Origin: Streptomyces ortus
Lineage (GTDB): Bacteria > Actinomycetota > Actinomycetes > Streptomycetales > Streptomycetaceae
Assembly (NCBI RefSeq): GCF_026341275.1
Contig: NZ_JAIFZO010000002.1
Location: forward strand, 3,015,264 to 3,079,263
DNA: 64,000 bases
Direction of reading: 5' to 3'
Positions within the stretch are counted from its first letter, which is position 1; the number at the start of each line of letters is the position of its first letter. Below, one piece after another: positions 7,993 to 16,755 of this stretch. A program made the translations under genes and the position numbers. The notes below the pieces were generated by a model that saw only the letters and a list, made by a program, of their open reading frames with translations, was not told the origin of the DNA and did no database searches.

Positions 7993-9039
7993 ATGTCAGT
8001 GCAGACCGACCGCACGGACACAGGGACAGGCACAGGTACGGCCGCGGCGCCCGGTGTCCGTAAGACCGACGTATCCCCGCCCGACGGCACAGGCATACGC
8101 AAGGGCAAGGGCAAGGGCAAGGGTCAGGGCAAGGACCCGGCCGGCAGACGCGGGGGCGCGTCCGCCCCGTACGTGCTTCTGCTGCCCGCCCTGCTCGCCA
8201 CGGTGATCCTGCTCGGCTGGCCGCTGATCAAGAACGGCATGCTGTCGTTCCAGAATCTCAACCCGCGCCAGCTGATCCTCCACCTCACCGAGTGGCGAGG
8301 GTTCGACAACTACACGGACGTCCTGAGCAGCGCGGACTTCTGGAAGGTCGTCCAGCGCACGGTCGTCTTCACCGCCGTGAACGTCGTCCTCACCATGGTG
8401 TTCGGCACGCTCGTCGGCCTGCTCCTCGCCCGGCTCGGCAAGCGCATGCGGCTCGTCCTGCTGCTCGGCGTCGTGCTGGCCTGGGCGATGCCGGTGATCG
8501 CCGCGACCACGGTCTACCAGTGGCTGTTCGCCCAGCGCTTCGGCGTCGTGAACTGGCTGCTCGCCAAGGCGGGCTGGTCGTCGATGGCCGACTACAACTG
8601 GTTCGGCACCCAGCTCTCCACCTTCTCCGTGATCACCCTGCTGATCGTCTGGCAGTCGATCCCGTTCGTGGCGATCAACCTGTACGCCGCCACGACCACC
8701 ATCCCCAAAGAGCTGTACGAGGCCGCCTCCATCGACGGGGCCGGCACCTGGAAGAGCTTCAGCTCCGTGACCTTCCCCTTCATCCGGCCGTTCCTGTGGG
8801 CGACGACCTTCCTGGAGGTCATCTGGATCTTCAAGGCGTTCCCGCAGATCTTCGCCATGAACAAGGGCGGCCCGGACCGGCTCACCGAGACCCTGCCGAT
8901 CTACGCGTTCGTCGAGGGACCCGGCAACCAGCACTACGGGATGGGAGCGGCGATCTCGTTCCTGACGATCCTCATCCTGCTCGCCCTGACGGCGTACTAC
9001 CTGCGTACCGTTCTCAAGCAAGAGGAGGAGGAGCTGTGA
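7993..9039 (+). CDS. dasB: Chitosugar ABC transporter permease DasB
   Basis: About 348 residues from the ATG at 7993 (MSVQTDRTDTG). An in-frame ATG at 7984 and a GTG at 7975 are alternatives. A disordered Gly/Lys-rich leader of about 50 residues precedes six membrane segments. The binding-protein-dependent permease loop that contacts the ATPase is visible (EAASIDGAGTWKSFSSVTFP). With DasC it forms the channel for chitobiose import. The stop overlaps dasC by 3 bases (GTGA), so the two are coupled. The leader is encoded by a GGCAAG-type microrepeat (8099-8136) that may vary in length between strains. Confidence 0.95.
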   Translation: MSVQTDRTDTGTGTGTAAAPGVRKTDVSPPDGTGIRKGKGKGKGQGKDPAGRRGGASAPYVLLLPALLATVILLGWPLIKNGMLSFQNLNPRQLILHLTEWRGFDNYTDVLSSADFWKVVQRTVVFTAVNVVLTMVFGTLVGLLLARLGKRMRLVLLLGVVLAWAMPVIAATTVYQWLFAQRFGVVNWLLAKAGWSSMADYNWFGTQLSTFSVITLLIVWQSIPFVAINLYAATTTIPKELYEAASIDGAGTWKSFSSVTFPFIRPFLWATTFLEVIWIFKAFPQIFAMNKGGPDRLTETLPIYAFVEGPGNQHYGMGAAISFLTILILLALTAYYLRTVLKQEEEEL

Positions 9040-9866
9040 AGCGCTCCCTGATGGCCCGGCTGTGGCCCAACGCGACGGCCCTCGTCCTCTTCGTGGTCTT
9101 CACGTTCCCCGTCTACTGGATGTTCGCGACCTCGCTGAAGCCGACCGGCGACATCATCGCGGACACCCCGGTCTTCGTACCGACCGACATCACGTTCGAC
9201 CACTTCAAGAAGGCGCTCGACGCCGACCACTTCTGGACGCTCGTCGGCAACTCCCTGACGGTGACCGTCCTCGCGGTGGTCTTCTCCCTCGTCATCGGGC
9301 TGCTCGCGTCCTTCGCGCTGGCCCGTATGCGGTTCAAGGGCCGCCGCGGCTTCCTGCTGACCTTCATGATCGCGCAGATGGCCCCGTGGGAGGTCATGGT
9401 CATCGCGATCTACATGATCGTGCGCGACGCGGACCTCCTCAACAGCCTCGTACCGCTGACCGCGTTCTACATGGTCATGGTGCTGCCCTTCACGATCCTG
9501 ACGCTGCGCGGTTACGTCGCCGCCGTACCGAAGGAGCTGGAGGAGTCGGCCATGGTGGACGGCTGCACCCGCAGGCAGGCCTTCGTGAAGGTCATCTTCC
9601 CGCTGCTCGCCCCGGGCCTCATGGCGACCTCGCTCTTCGGCTTCATCACCGCGTGGAACGAGTTCCCGCTGGTCCTGATCCTCAACAAGGACGCCGAGAA
9701 GCAGACGCTCCCGCTGTGGCTGTCCAGCTTCGAGACGACGTTCGGCGACGACTGGGGGGCCACCATGGCCGCGGCATCGCTCTTCGCGATCCCGATCCTG
9801 GTCCTGTTCGTCTATCTCCAGCGCAAGGCCGTCAGCGGACTCACCTCCGGCGCCGTGAAGGGATAA
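9036..9866 (+). CDS. dasC: Chitosugar ABC transporter permease DasC
   Basis: 276 residues from the GTG at 9036, with AGGAGGAGG just upstream and a GTGA overlap with dasB. It has six transmembrane helices, the family MalG-like start (ALVLFVVFTFPVYWMFATSLKP) and the cytoplasmic EAA-type loop (EESAMVDGCTRRQAFVKVIF). It is the second permease of the DasABC chitosugar importer. The glycosidase gene follows 9 bp later, suggesting one transcript for uptake and hydrolysis. Confidence 0.96.
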   Translation: MKRSLMARLWPNATALVLFVVFTFPVYWMFATSLKPTGDIIADTPVFVPTDITFDHFKKALDADHFWTLVGNSLTVTVLAVVFSLVIGLLASFALARMRFKGRRGFLLTFMIAQMAPWEVMVIAIYMIVRDADLLNSLVPLTAFYMVMVLPFTILTLRGYVAAVPKELEESAMVDGCTRRQAFVKVIFPLLAPGLMATSLFGFITAWNEFPLVLILNKDAEKQTLPLWLSSFETTFGDDWGATMAAASLFAIPILVLFVYLQRKAVSGLTSGAVKG

Positions 9867-9875
9867 CGCCACCCG

Positions 9876-11369
9876 ATGACCACCATTGCCTCCGGCACCG
9901 GCACGCTGACCCGTGACGCGCTCGCCGTCCTGCAGCCCGGCTTCACCGGGACCTCCGCACCCTCCTGGCTGCTGCGGCGGCTCGGCGAGGGCCTCACCTC
10001 CGTCGGCCTCTTCGGCCGCAACATCGCCTCGCCCGACCAGCTCGCCGCCCTCACCGCCCAGCTGCGCGCGGAACGCGACGACGTCCTGGTCGCCATCGAC
10101 GAGGAAGGGGGTGACGTCACGCGCCTAGAGGTGCGTACGGGATCGTCGTTCCCCGGCAACCACGCGCTCGGCGCGGTCGACGACGTGGTGCTGACCGAGG
10201 CCGTCGCCCGTGAACTGGGCCGCCGGCTGGCCGAGTGCGGGGTCAACCTGAACTGGGCCCCGTCCGCGGACATCAACTCCAACCCCGGCAACCCCGTCAT
10301 CGGCGTACGGTCCTTCGGCGCCGACACCGCGCTGGTGGCCCGGCACACCGCCGCGTACGTCGGCGGGCTGCAGTCCGCCGGGGTCGCCGCCTGCACCAAG
10401 CACTTTCCGGGCCACGGGGACACGGCGGTCGACTCCCACCACGCGCTGCCGCGCATCGACGCGGACCTGTCGGTGCTGCACGCCCGCGAGCTGGCGCCCT
10501 TCCGGGCGGCGATCGCCGCCGGCACCCGGGCCGTGATGAGCGCGCACATCCTGGTACCGGCCCTCGACCCGGACCGTCCCGCGACCCTCTCCCGCCGCGT
10601 CCTGACCGGGCTGCTGCGCGAGGAGCTCGGCTTCGACGGGCTGATCGTCACCGACGGCATGGAGATGCAGGCCATCTCCGCGACCTACGGCATCGAGCGG
10701 GGCAGCGTCCTCGCGATCGCCGCGGGCGCCGACGCGATCTGCGTGGGCGGGGGGCTCGCCGACGAGGCGACGGTCCTGCGGCTGCGGGACGCGCTGGTCA
10801 CGGCGGTCCGCACGGGCGAACTGCCCGAGGAACGCCTGGCGGACGCGGCGGCCCGGGTCCGCGCGCTGGCGTCCTGGACGACGTCGGCCAGGAGCACACC
10901 CGCGCCCCTGACCACCCCGGCCCCCGACATCGGGCTGGTGGCGGCCCGCCGGGCGCTGACGGTCACCCGCGGCAGCGACTACACACCCCTCACCGAGGCC
11001 CCGTACGTCGCCGCCCTCACCCCGGTCGCGAACATCGCCGTCGGGGACGAGACCCCGTGGGGCGTCGCCGCCGAACTGCGGCGCCTGCTGCCGGGCACGG
11101 AGACCGGCAGCTTCACGGGAGAGGGGGCGGGGGCCGAGGTCCTCACGGCCGCCGGAGAGCGCCGGGTGGTCGCCGTGGTCCGCGACGTCCACCGCCACGC
11201 CTGGATGGCCGAGGCCCTCGACACCCTGATCGCCTCCCGCCCGGACACGATCGTGGTCGAAATGGGCGTCCCCCAGGCCCCACCCCAGGGCACCCTCCAC
11301 ATCGCCACCCACGGCGCAGCCAAGGCCTGCGGCCAAGCAGCAGCCCAAACCCTCACCACAACAACCTGA
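9876..11369 (+). CDS. dasD: Glycoside hydrolase family 3 beta-N-acetylglucosaminidase (DasD-like)
   Basis: 497 residues with no signal peptide, so probably cytoplasmic. The GH3/NagZ signature KHFPGHGDTAVDSHHALP occurs near residues 173-190 and carries the Asp-His pair used as general acid/base; the nucleophile Asp is in VTDGMEMQAI near residue 258. A C-terminal domain follows (about 345-497), longer than the minimal NagZ of about 340 residues. It should cleave GlcNAc from imported chitobiose or chitosugars, feeding NagA and NagB. It is 9 bp downstream of dasC, hence in the das operon. The gene name follows Streptomyces usage from memory and is less certain than the family. Confidence 0.88.
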   Translation: MTTIASGTGTLTRDALAVLQPGFTGTSAPSWLLRRLGEGLTSVGLFGRNIASPDQLAALTAQLRAERDDVLVAIDEEGGDVTRLEVRTGSSFPGNHALGAVDDVVLTEAVARELGRRLAECGVNLNWAPSADINSNPGNPVIGVRSFGADTALVARHTAAYVGGLQSAGVAACTKHFPGHGDTAVDSHHALPRIDADLSVLHARELAPFRAAIAAGTRAVMSAHILVPALDPDRPATLSRRVLTGLLREELGFDGLIVTDGMEMQAISATYGIERGSVLAIAAGADAICVGGGLADEATVLRLRDALVTAVRTGELPEERLADAAARVRALASWTTSARSTPAPLTTPAPDIGLVAARRALTVTRGSDYTPLTEAPYVAALTPVANIAVGDETPWGVAAELRRLLPGTETGSFTGEGAGAEVLTAAGERRVVAVVRDVHRHAWMAEALDTLIASRPDTIVVEMGVPQAPPQGTLHIATHGAAKACGQAAAQTLTTTT

Positions 11370-11399
11370 TCCCCGAGACCACCCGGCCCCGGCTTTCTA

Positions 11400-11419
11400 G
11401 GGGCGCGGGGAACTGCGCA
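11400..11419. repeat. Single family A intergenic repeat box
   Basis: GGGGCGCGGGGAACTGCGCA is a one-change copy of the box arrayed at 5218-5386. It lies 30 bp after the stop of the GH3 gene, between the convergent GH3 and nagB genes. The 11420-11549 stretch holds a second hairpin (GGGCCCGGGTTC near 11480 and GAACCCGGACCC near 11502) likely to terminate one or both transcripts. Confidence 0.8.
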
Positions 11420-11549
11420 CTCCAGCCGCGACTCACCCGCACCCCACAACTCACCGCCAGCACGGCACCCCCGCACGAAGGGCCCGGGTTCACCACGGGG
11501 GAACCCGGACCCTTCACGCGCCCGCCACCCGCCGGCGCCAACAGCCCCG

Positions 11550-12335
11550 CTAAATGCCCTGCCAAGCAGGCTTGTTGGAGTACGCGTGCCGAAAGTAGTC
11601 CGCCAGCTTCAGCTTGGACGCAGCAGCCTCGTCCACCACCACGGTCGCATGCGGATGCAACTGCAGCGCCGACGCCGGACACACCGCCGCCACCGGCCCC
11701 TCCACGGTCGCCGCCACCGCGTCCGCCTTCCCCTCACCTGTCGCCAGCAGCACCAGATGCCGCGCCTCCAGGATCGTCCCGATCCCTTGGGTGATCACGT
11801 GATGCGGCACCTGCTCGATGTCACCGTCGAAGAACCGCGCGTTGTCCACCCGCGTCTGCTCGGTCAGCGTCTTGATCCGCGTACGGGAGACCAGCGAGGA
11901 ACACGGCTCGTTGAACCCGATGTGCCCGTCGGTCCCGATCCCGAGCAGTTGCAGGTCCACCCCGCCCGCCTCGGCGAGCGCCCTGTCGTACGCCTCGCAC
12001 GCCGCCCGTACGTCCTCCGCGGTCCCGTCCGGCCCCATGAACGCGCCCAGATCGAGCCCCAGCGGCTCCAGCACCTCGCGCCGCAGCACCGACCGGTACG
12101 ACTCGGGATGCTCGGGAGGCAGCCCCACGTACTCGTCGAGCTGCGCGACCCGCGCCCGCGAGACGTCCACCCCGCCGGCGCCCACCGCCGCCGCCAGCGC
12201 CTGGTAGACGGGCAGCGGCGTCGAACCCGTGGCCACCCCGAGCAGGGCGTCGGGCTTGCGGCGGAGCAGCTCCGCCATGGCCCCGGCAATGAGCTCGCCA
12301 CCCGCCTTGGCGTCCGAAACGATGACAACTTCCAC
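11550..12335 (-). CDS. nagB: Glucosamine-6-phosphate deaminase NagB
   Basis: 261 residues, the normal length. Catalytic motifs are present: ATGSTPLPVYQ (phosphate loop), AQLDEYVGL (general base Asp) and GIGTDGHIGFNEP (Asp-His-Glu relay). It converts GlcN-6-P to fructose-6-P and ammonia, the last step of GlcNAc use, and also sets the level of the DasR effector GlcN-6-P. The start is the GTG at 12335; no strong ribosome binding site is visible. A dre site sits 39-54 bp upstream, fitting DasR repression. It is convergent with the das operon. Confidence 0.96.
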   Translation of the reverse strand: MEVVIVSDAKAGGELIAGAMAELLRRKPDALLGVATGSTPLPVYQALAAAVGAGGVDVSRARVAQLDEYVGLPPEHPESYRSVLRREVLEPLGLDLGAFMGPDGTAEDVRAACEAYDRALAEAGGVDLQLLGIGTDGHIGFNEPCSSLVSRTRIKTLTEQTRVDNARFFDGDIEQVPHHVITQGIGTILEARHLVLLATGEGKADAVAATVEGPVAAVCPASALQLHPHATVVVDEAAASKLKLADYFRHAYSNKPAWQGI

Positions 12336-12373
12336 GCTGGGCCTGCCGTTCTGAAGGGGAACTCTCCTGCGTA

Positions 12374-12389
12374 TGTGGTATAGACCAAT
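12374..12389. promoter_or_regulatory. dre site upstream of nagB
   Basis: TGTGGTATAGACCAAT matches the dre consensus with TGG-TATAGACCA. It is 39 bp upstream of the nagB start on the minus strand, where it would overlap the promoter or early transcript. Confidence 0.85.
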
Positions 12390-12586
12390 CTAGCAGAGCA
12401 CTCCGCTCCAGTCGCGTCCTCCCGGGCCGCCGCCTCCCCGCGTCAACACCCGCGCAACCGCAACTCGCCCCACGCGTCCGCTCCCGCCCGTGAACCACCC
12501 GGGGTTAGGCTGCGTGGTGAAAGTAGGGACGCGAGTTGTCGGACAAGCGGACGACAACAAACATCCGGCAACGCATGGACAGCCGA

Positions 12587-12602
12587 AGTGGTCTAGTCCA
12601 GA
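12587..12602. promoter_or_regulatory. Orphan dre site 250 bp upstream of nagB
   Basis: AGTGGTCTAGTCCAGA has the complete GGTCTAGTCC dre core and matches better than the nagB-proximal site. It is 252 bp from nagB and 277 bp from the sensor kinase start on the other side, with no gene between. It could be an upstream operator for nagB looping or drive an unannotated plus-strand transcript. Confidence 0.8.
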
Positions 12603-12642
12603 ATTGCAGGCAAAGCCACATGCGCAGCTGAAAGACCAAGCC

Positions 12643-12669
12643 TCCGCCTTCCCCGCACAGGAAGGCGGA
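12643..12669. other. Hairpin in the nagB-kinase intergenic region
   Basis: TCCGCCTTCC at 12643-12652 pairs with GGAAGGCGGA at 12660-12669 across a 7-nt loop. It lies 40 bp to the right of the orphan dre site. The rest of the 12336-12878 gap (543 bp) contains the two dre sites and promoter sequence but no ORF with Streptomyces-like codon bias. Confidence 0.65.
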
Positions 12670-12878
12670 TCGAGGACCCGGCGCTCTCTGCCCTGACTGC
12701 ACCGGTTCCTCATCCTCGGCCGATCGGGACCGCACAGCCCGCGGCCGATGTTGCTCCGGGCTGCGGTGCCGGGAGGGTTGAGGGTCCCTCTCAGGCGCCG
12801 CGGCCCGCGGGTGCTTCCGGGGCCCTTGCAGGTGGCTGATCTCGGGGCTTGTCGTACCTGACGGGTACGCTCGCACCT

Positions 12879-14354
12879 GTGCCCTCCATGAACGACCTCG
12901 TACGCCAGCACACCGCGCTCGGTGCCTCCGACCTCGAGTGGCTGCATCTGCTGGTCTCGGAGTGGCAGCTGCTCTCCGACCTCTCCTTCGCCGACCTCGT
13001 CCTGTGGGTCCCCACCCGCGACGGCACCCGCTATGTCTCGGTCGCCCAGATGAGGCCCAACACCGGCCCCACCTCGTACCAGGACGACATGGTCGGCCAC
13101 CTCGTCCCGCGCGGCCGGCGCCCCATGCTGGACGCGGCCCTGGACGAGGGCCGGATCGTGCGCGAGGGCGACCCGGAGTGGCGCGAGGAGGTCCCCGTAC
13201 GGGTGGAGTCCATCCCCGTACGGAGGGAGGGCCGGGTCCTCGGGGTCATCGCCCGCAACACCAACCTGCTCACGGTCCGCACCCCCTCCCGCCTCGAACT
13301 CACCTATCTGCAGAGCGCCTCCGACCTGGCCCAGATGATCGCGGCGGGCTCCTTCCCGTTCCCGAACCAGCAGGTCGACATGGACGCCTCGCCCCGCGTG
13401 GGCGACGGCCTGATCCGGGTGGACGCGGACGGCGTCGTCCAGTACGCGTCACCGAACGCGCTCTCGGCGTACCACCGGCTCGGCCTCGCCGCCGACCTGG
13501 TCGGCCATCACCTCGGCCAGACCACCGCCGAACTCGCCCCGTCCCGGGGCCCGGTGGACGAGGCGCTGGAGAAGGTCGCCAGCGGCTGGGCACCCCGCGA
13601 GTTCGAGATCGAGAGCGACGACGGCGTGATCCAGTTGCGCGCGATCCCGCTGAAGCCCAAGGGCACGCGCGTCGGTTCCCTCGTCCTCCTGCGCGACGTG
13701 ACCGAACTGCGCCGCCGCGAGCGAGAGTTGATCACCAAGGACGCGACCATCCGGGAGATCCACCACCGGGTGAAGAACAACCTCCAGACGGTCGCGGCCC
13801 TGCTGCGTCTCCAGGCCCGCCGCATCGAGTCCGACCGGGGCCGCGAAGCCCTTGAGGAGGCGGTGCGCAGGGTCGGTTCGATCGCGATCGTGCATGAGAC
13901 GCTGTCCCAGAATCTGGACGAGCGCGTGGAGTTCGACGAGATCGCCGACCGGGTGCTCGCCATGGTTGCCGAGATCTCGCCGGGCAAGGTCGTCGGCCGG
14001 CGCACGGGCCGCTTCGGCATACTCGACGCCGAGGTCGCCACCCCGCTCTCCATGGTCCTCACCGAAATCCTGCAGAACGCCCTGGAGCACGGCTTCCGCG
14101 AGGGTGAGCGGGGCACGGTCGAAGTGTCGGCGGTCCGCGGCGGCACGTCGAAGGAGAACCGACTGCTGGTCACGGTCCAGGACGACGGCGTGGGTCTGCC
14201 CGAGGGCTTCGACCCGCACCGCTCCGGCAATCTCGGCCTGCAGATCGTACGGACGCTGGTCGAGGGCGAGCTGGGCGGCTCCTTCGACATGGTCCCGGCC
14301 CCCGAGCGCGGCACCCAGGTCGTCCTGGACATCCCGGTACGGACTTCCAAGTAA
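12879..14354 (+). CDS. PdtaS-like sensor histidine kinase (HisKA_2 type)
   Basis: 491 residues from the GTG at 12879 (VPSMNDLVRQ). A TACGCT -10-like box ends 7 bp before the GTG and there is no Shine-Dalgarno, suggesting a leaderless start; the ATG at 12888 is the alternative. Order: N-terminal GAF-like H_kinase_N domain (about 5-150), PAS domain (about 170-285), HisKA_2 dimerisation helix with IHHRVKNNLQT (His295/296) and a HATPase domain (LTEILQNALEHGF; DDGVGLPEGF; GNLGLQIVRTLV). PdtaS-type kinases signal to ANTAR response regulators that bind RNA. No partner is adjacent, but three ANTAR proteins lie 14 kb away. Confidence 0.9.
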   Translation: MPSMNDLVRQHTALGASDLEWLHLLVSEWQLLSDLSFADLVLWVPTRDGTRYVSVAQMRPNTGPTSYQDDMVGHLVPRGRRPMLDAALDEGRIVREGDPEWREEVPVRVESIPVRREGRVLGVIARNTNLLTVRTPSRLELTYLQSASDLAQMIAAGSFPFPNQQVDMDASPRVGDGLIRVDADGVVQYASPNALSAYHRLGLAADLVGHHLGQTTAELAPSRGPVDEALEKVASGWAPREFEIESDDGVIQLRAIPLKPKGTRVGSLVLLRDVTELRRRERELITKDATIREIHHRVKNNLQTVAALLRLQARRIESDRGREALEEAVRRVGSIAIVHETLSQNLDERVEFDEIADRVLAMVAEISPGKVVGRRTGRFGILDAEVATPLSMVLTEILQNALEHGFREGERGTVEVSAVRGGTSKENRLLVTVQDDGVGLPEGFDPHRSGNLGLQIVRTLVEGELGGSFDMVPAPERGTQVVLDIPVRTSK

Positions 14355-14470
14355 CCCGAGCCCCCACCGGCCCCACCCGTAAACCCTCGCACCTCTCGTA
14401 CCACCGGCACCTTCCGCACCACTACTTCACGAACACGCTGCGTAATCTTCACCCCTGCGGGGACAGTAAT

Positions 14471-14501
14471 GAGCCCCGGACCACTGAGTGATCCGGGGCT
14501 C
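14471..14501. terminator. Bidirectional hairpin terminator
   Basis: GAGCCCCGGA at 14471-14480 pairs with TCCGGGGCTC at 14492-14501, with an inner CACT/AGTG pairing. It lies between the convergent sensor kinase and wblE genes and probably terminates both. Confidence 0.85.
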
Positions 14502-14611
14502 AAAGTGTCATTCGGTTGCGCATCGGGGGGTTCTGCGCGCTGCGGCTCGGGGGCGGGAGATGCGTACGCGCTGTACGCGCCGCCAAGCTCAGGCTGTTAC
14601 GGGGTGGGGTG

Positions 14612-14869
14612 TCAGGCGGAAGCCTGACGAGCCCGGTTGCGGGCGGCGCGGCGCTTCATTGCGCGGCGCTCGTCCTCGCTGAGACCACCCCAGACGCCGG
14701 AGTCCTGGCCGGACTCGAGCGCCCACTGCAGGCACTGCTCCATGACGGGGCAGCGACGGCAGACGGCCTTGGCTTCCTCGATCTGCAGCAGCGCAGGACC
14801 GGTGTTGCCGATGGGGAAGAAGAGCTCCGGGTCTTCCTCGCGGCAAACGGCGTTGTGACGCCAGTCCAT
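14612..14869 (-). CDS. wblE: WhiB-family iron-sulfur regulator WblE
   Basis: 85 residues. Four cysteines (C9, C37, C40, C46) hold the 4Fe-4S cluster, followed by the GVWGGL turn and the basic tail RRAMKRRAARNRARQ. Sequence MDWRHNAVCREEDPELFFPI and length match WblE (WhiB1 orthologue), usually an abundant, probably essential DNA-binding protein that may partner the principal sigma factor and respond to nitric oxide. A strong AGGAGAGG site precedes the ATG. It is monocistronic, with a terminator hairpin after it and a palindrome 45 bp upstream of its start. Confidence 0.95.
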   Translation of the reverse strand: MDWRHNAVCREEDPELFFPIGNTGPALLQIEEAKAVCRRCPVMEQCLQWALESGQDSGVWGGLSEDERRAMKRRAARNRARQASA

Positions 14870-14913
14870 GGCTGCTACCTCTCCTTGGTATTACATGCAC
14901 GTTGCTTGTGAAT

Positions 14914-14927
14914 GTGAACGCTTTCAC
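14914..14927. promoter_or_regulatory. Palindrome upstream of wblE
   Basis: GTGAACGCTTTCAC has perfect 5-bp arms (GTGAA/TTCAC) about a GC centre and resembles LacI-family or similar operators. It is 45-58 bp upstream of the wblE ATG. The rest of 14870-15187 (318 bp) is the wblE leader and promoter region, with a run of eight T at about 15090 on the plus strand; no gene is seen in it. Confidence 0.5.
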
Positions 14928-15187
14928 GAATCCCTCAACAAGTGAAGGGCCGACTACCAGACGGACTGGTGTGGTCCTTTGAAGTGAGGAGGGGTTCCGG
15001 CGCTCTGTGGGGGCGATGTTGCGGCCCGTCCCGAGCGCCACGTAGAGACTCGCAAACCTCAGCGGCGGATACAACCCCTACCGGAAAGTTTTTTTTGATT
15101 CCTCGGTGTCGACTACATCACAGCCGTACTTCCATGGGGTGGATCCTGGCCTAAACGTTCGAGTGGAAGGACTTTAGCCCGTTCCGC

Positions 15188-16156
15188 TCACACAATCACA
15201 CGCAGTGCACGGCGAACGCCTGTGAACGCGACGCTCGTACGCAGTCCGAGGTGGTCGCCGTCCATCTGCAGGGGTAGCGGGACCTTCGAATGCAAGGTGA
15301 AGTCCGTCAGGTCGTGCAGGGACACCGCGTGCTTGCCATGGGGTCCGCGCTCGAGGGACGAAGTGAGCAACTGGGTGCCATACCGGGCAACCGCGGTCGT
15401 CGACATGCGGCTGAGACCGAGTACGTCGAGGCCGGTATCGAACGAGGCCTTAGGTGACGCGTACACCGGGCGATTGCCCAGATACGTCCACGGAGAGGTG
15501 TTGCAGACTATCGACAGCACCAAATCGGTCACCGGGTCGCAACTCGGCCGCTCCAGCGTGATGGTGCCGCGGCGGCGGTGGGTCTCCCCGAAGAACTGGC
15601 GCATCGCCTGGCGCAGATAGAGCGAGTGGGTGGAGCGTTTGCCGCGCTCCCGGTGCTGTTCGACCCTCCCGACCACGCCGGCGTCGAAGCCGAGTCCCGC
15701 GTTGAAGGTGAACCAGCGGGAGGGGACGCCCTCGTCCTCGCTGCCCGGTGTGCCCGCGGCGAGGCCGAGACCCACCGTGCGCTCCCGGCCCTCGCGCAGG
15801 GCGTCCAGCAGGGCGCCCGTCGCCTCGACGGCGTCGTTGGGCAGGCCCAGGGCGCGGGCGAAGACGTTCGTGGAGCCGCCGGGGACGACGGCGAGGCCGG
15901 GCAGCCGGTCGGGGTCGGGGCCGTTGTGCAGCAGACCGTTCACGACCTCGTTGACCGTGCCGTCGCCGCCGAGGGCCACGACCAGTTCTATGTCCTTGCT
16001 CTCCGCGGCCTGCCGGCCGAGGTCCCGGGCGTGGCCGCGGTACTCGGTGGTGACCGCTTCCAGTTTCATCTCGCTCGCCAGCGCGTGGATCAGGACGTCA
16101 CGCGTGCGTGCGCTGGTGGTGGTAGCTGCCGGATTGACCACAAGAAGTGCACGCAT
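15188..16156 (-). CDS. Diacylglycerol/lipid kinase (DagK/YegS-like)
   Basis: 322 residues. The N-terminal catalytic domain carries VVALGGDGTVNEVVNGL (ATP and substrate loop, about residues 59-75) and VVPGGSTNVFARALGLP (about 91-107), the classic DAGK_cat motifs; a beta-rich C-terminal domain follows. It should phosphorylate diacylglycerol or a related lipid on the inner face of the membrane, recycling it to phosphatidic acid. The substrate cannot be told from sequence, and sphingosine-kinase-like or undecaprenol-related lipids are alternatives. ATG start at 16156; the gene stands alone between wblE and a divergent small membrane protein. Confidence 0.88.
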   Translation of the reverse strand: MRALLVVNPAATTTSARTRDVLIHALASEMKLEAVTTEYRGHARDLGRQAAESKDIELVVALGGDGTVNEVVNGLLHNGPDPDRLPGLAVVPGGSTNVFARALGLPNDAVEATGALLDALREGRERTVGLGLAAGTPGSEDEGVPSRWFTFNAGLGFDAGVVGRVEQHRERGKRSTHSLYLRQAMRQFFGETHRRRGTITLERPSCDPVTDLVLSIVCNTSPWTYLGNRPVYASPKASFDTGLDVLGLSRMSTTAVARYGTQLLTSSLERGPHGKHAVSLHDLTDFTLHSKVPLPLQMDGDHLGLRTSVAFTGVRRALRVIV

Positions 16157-16257
16157 GCGAAGCAGCGTACCTACCGCGTGGTACTCGGCCCATACCGAGG
16201 TGAGGATGGGAGGCCCGGGGCCGTGGGCGGACCGGGGGCGAGGGCTACCCTTCAGGG

Positions 16258-16701
16258 GTGAGCTCTCAGCGGAATCCCACCCCGGAAGACGTCGGCGCCG
16301 AACCCCGCCCCGGGCGGCTGACCACGGCGGCGGCGCTCGTCGCGCTGGAGGGGATCGCCCTCGTCGCCGGGGGCGTCTACCTGCTGGTGATGGGCCTCAC
16401 CGGCCATCCGGACGACCGCAGCCAGGCGGTCACCGGGGGCGTGACGCTGATCGCGCTCGCCCTGCTGCCGCTGCTGGCCGCACGGGGGCTGCTGCTGCGG
16501 CGCAGCTGGAGCCGGGGGCCCACGATCATCACGCAGATCATGGCGCTGCCCGTCGCGTACAACCTGCTCCAGGCCGACAGTCTCGCCATCCCCGGGGGGA
16601 TCGCCCTGGCGGTGGTGGCGGTCGCGACGCTCGTACTGATCCTGAACCCGGAGACGACGCGGGCCCTGGGAATCACCGGGCCGGGCGCGGCCCGGGAGTA
16701 G
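16258..16701 (+). CDS. Integral membrane protein of unknown function
   Basis: 147 residues with four predicted transmembrane helices (LVALEGIALVAGGVYLLVMG; VTLIALALLPLLAARGLLL; PTIITQIMALPVAYNLLQ; GIALAVVAVATLVLIL). I do not recognise a named family, though it is common in Streptomyces beside sigH. The GTG start at 16258 has TACCCT exactly six bases upstream and no ribosome binding site, so translation is probably leaderless. It is convergent with sigH, with 54 bp between the stops. Confidence 0.8.
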   Translation: MSSQRNPTPEDVGAEPRPGRLTTAAALVALEGIALVAGGVYLLVMGLTGHPDDRSQAVTGGVTLIALALLPLLAARGLLLRRSWSRGPTIITQIMALPVAYNLLQADSLAIPGGIALAVVAVATLVLILNPETTRALGITGPGAARE

Positions 16702-16755
16702 CTCTCCTGCGGTCCGCCGCGCCCCTCGCGGGGCGCGAGCCGTACGAACGGGCGC

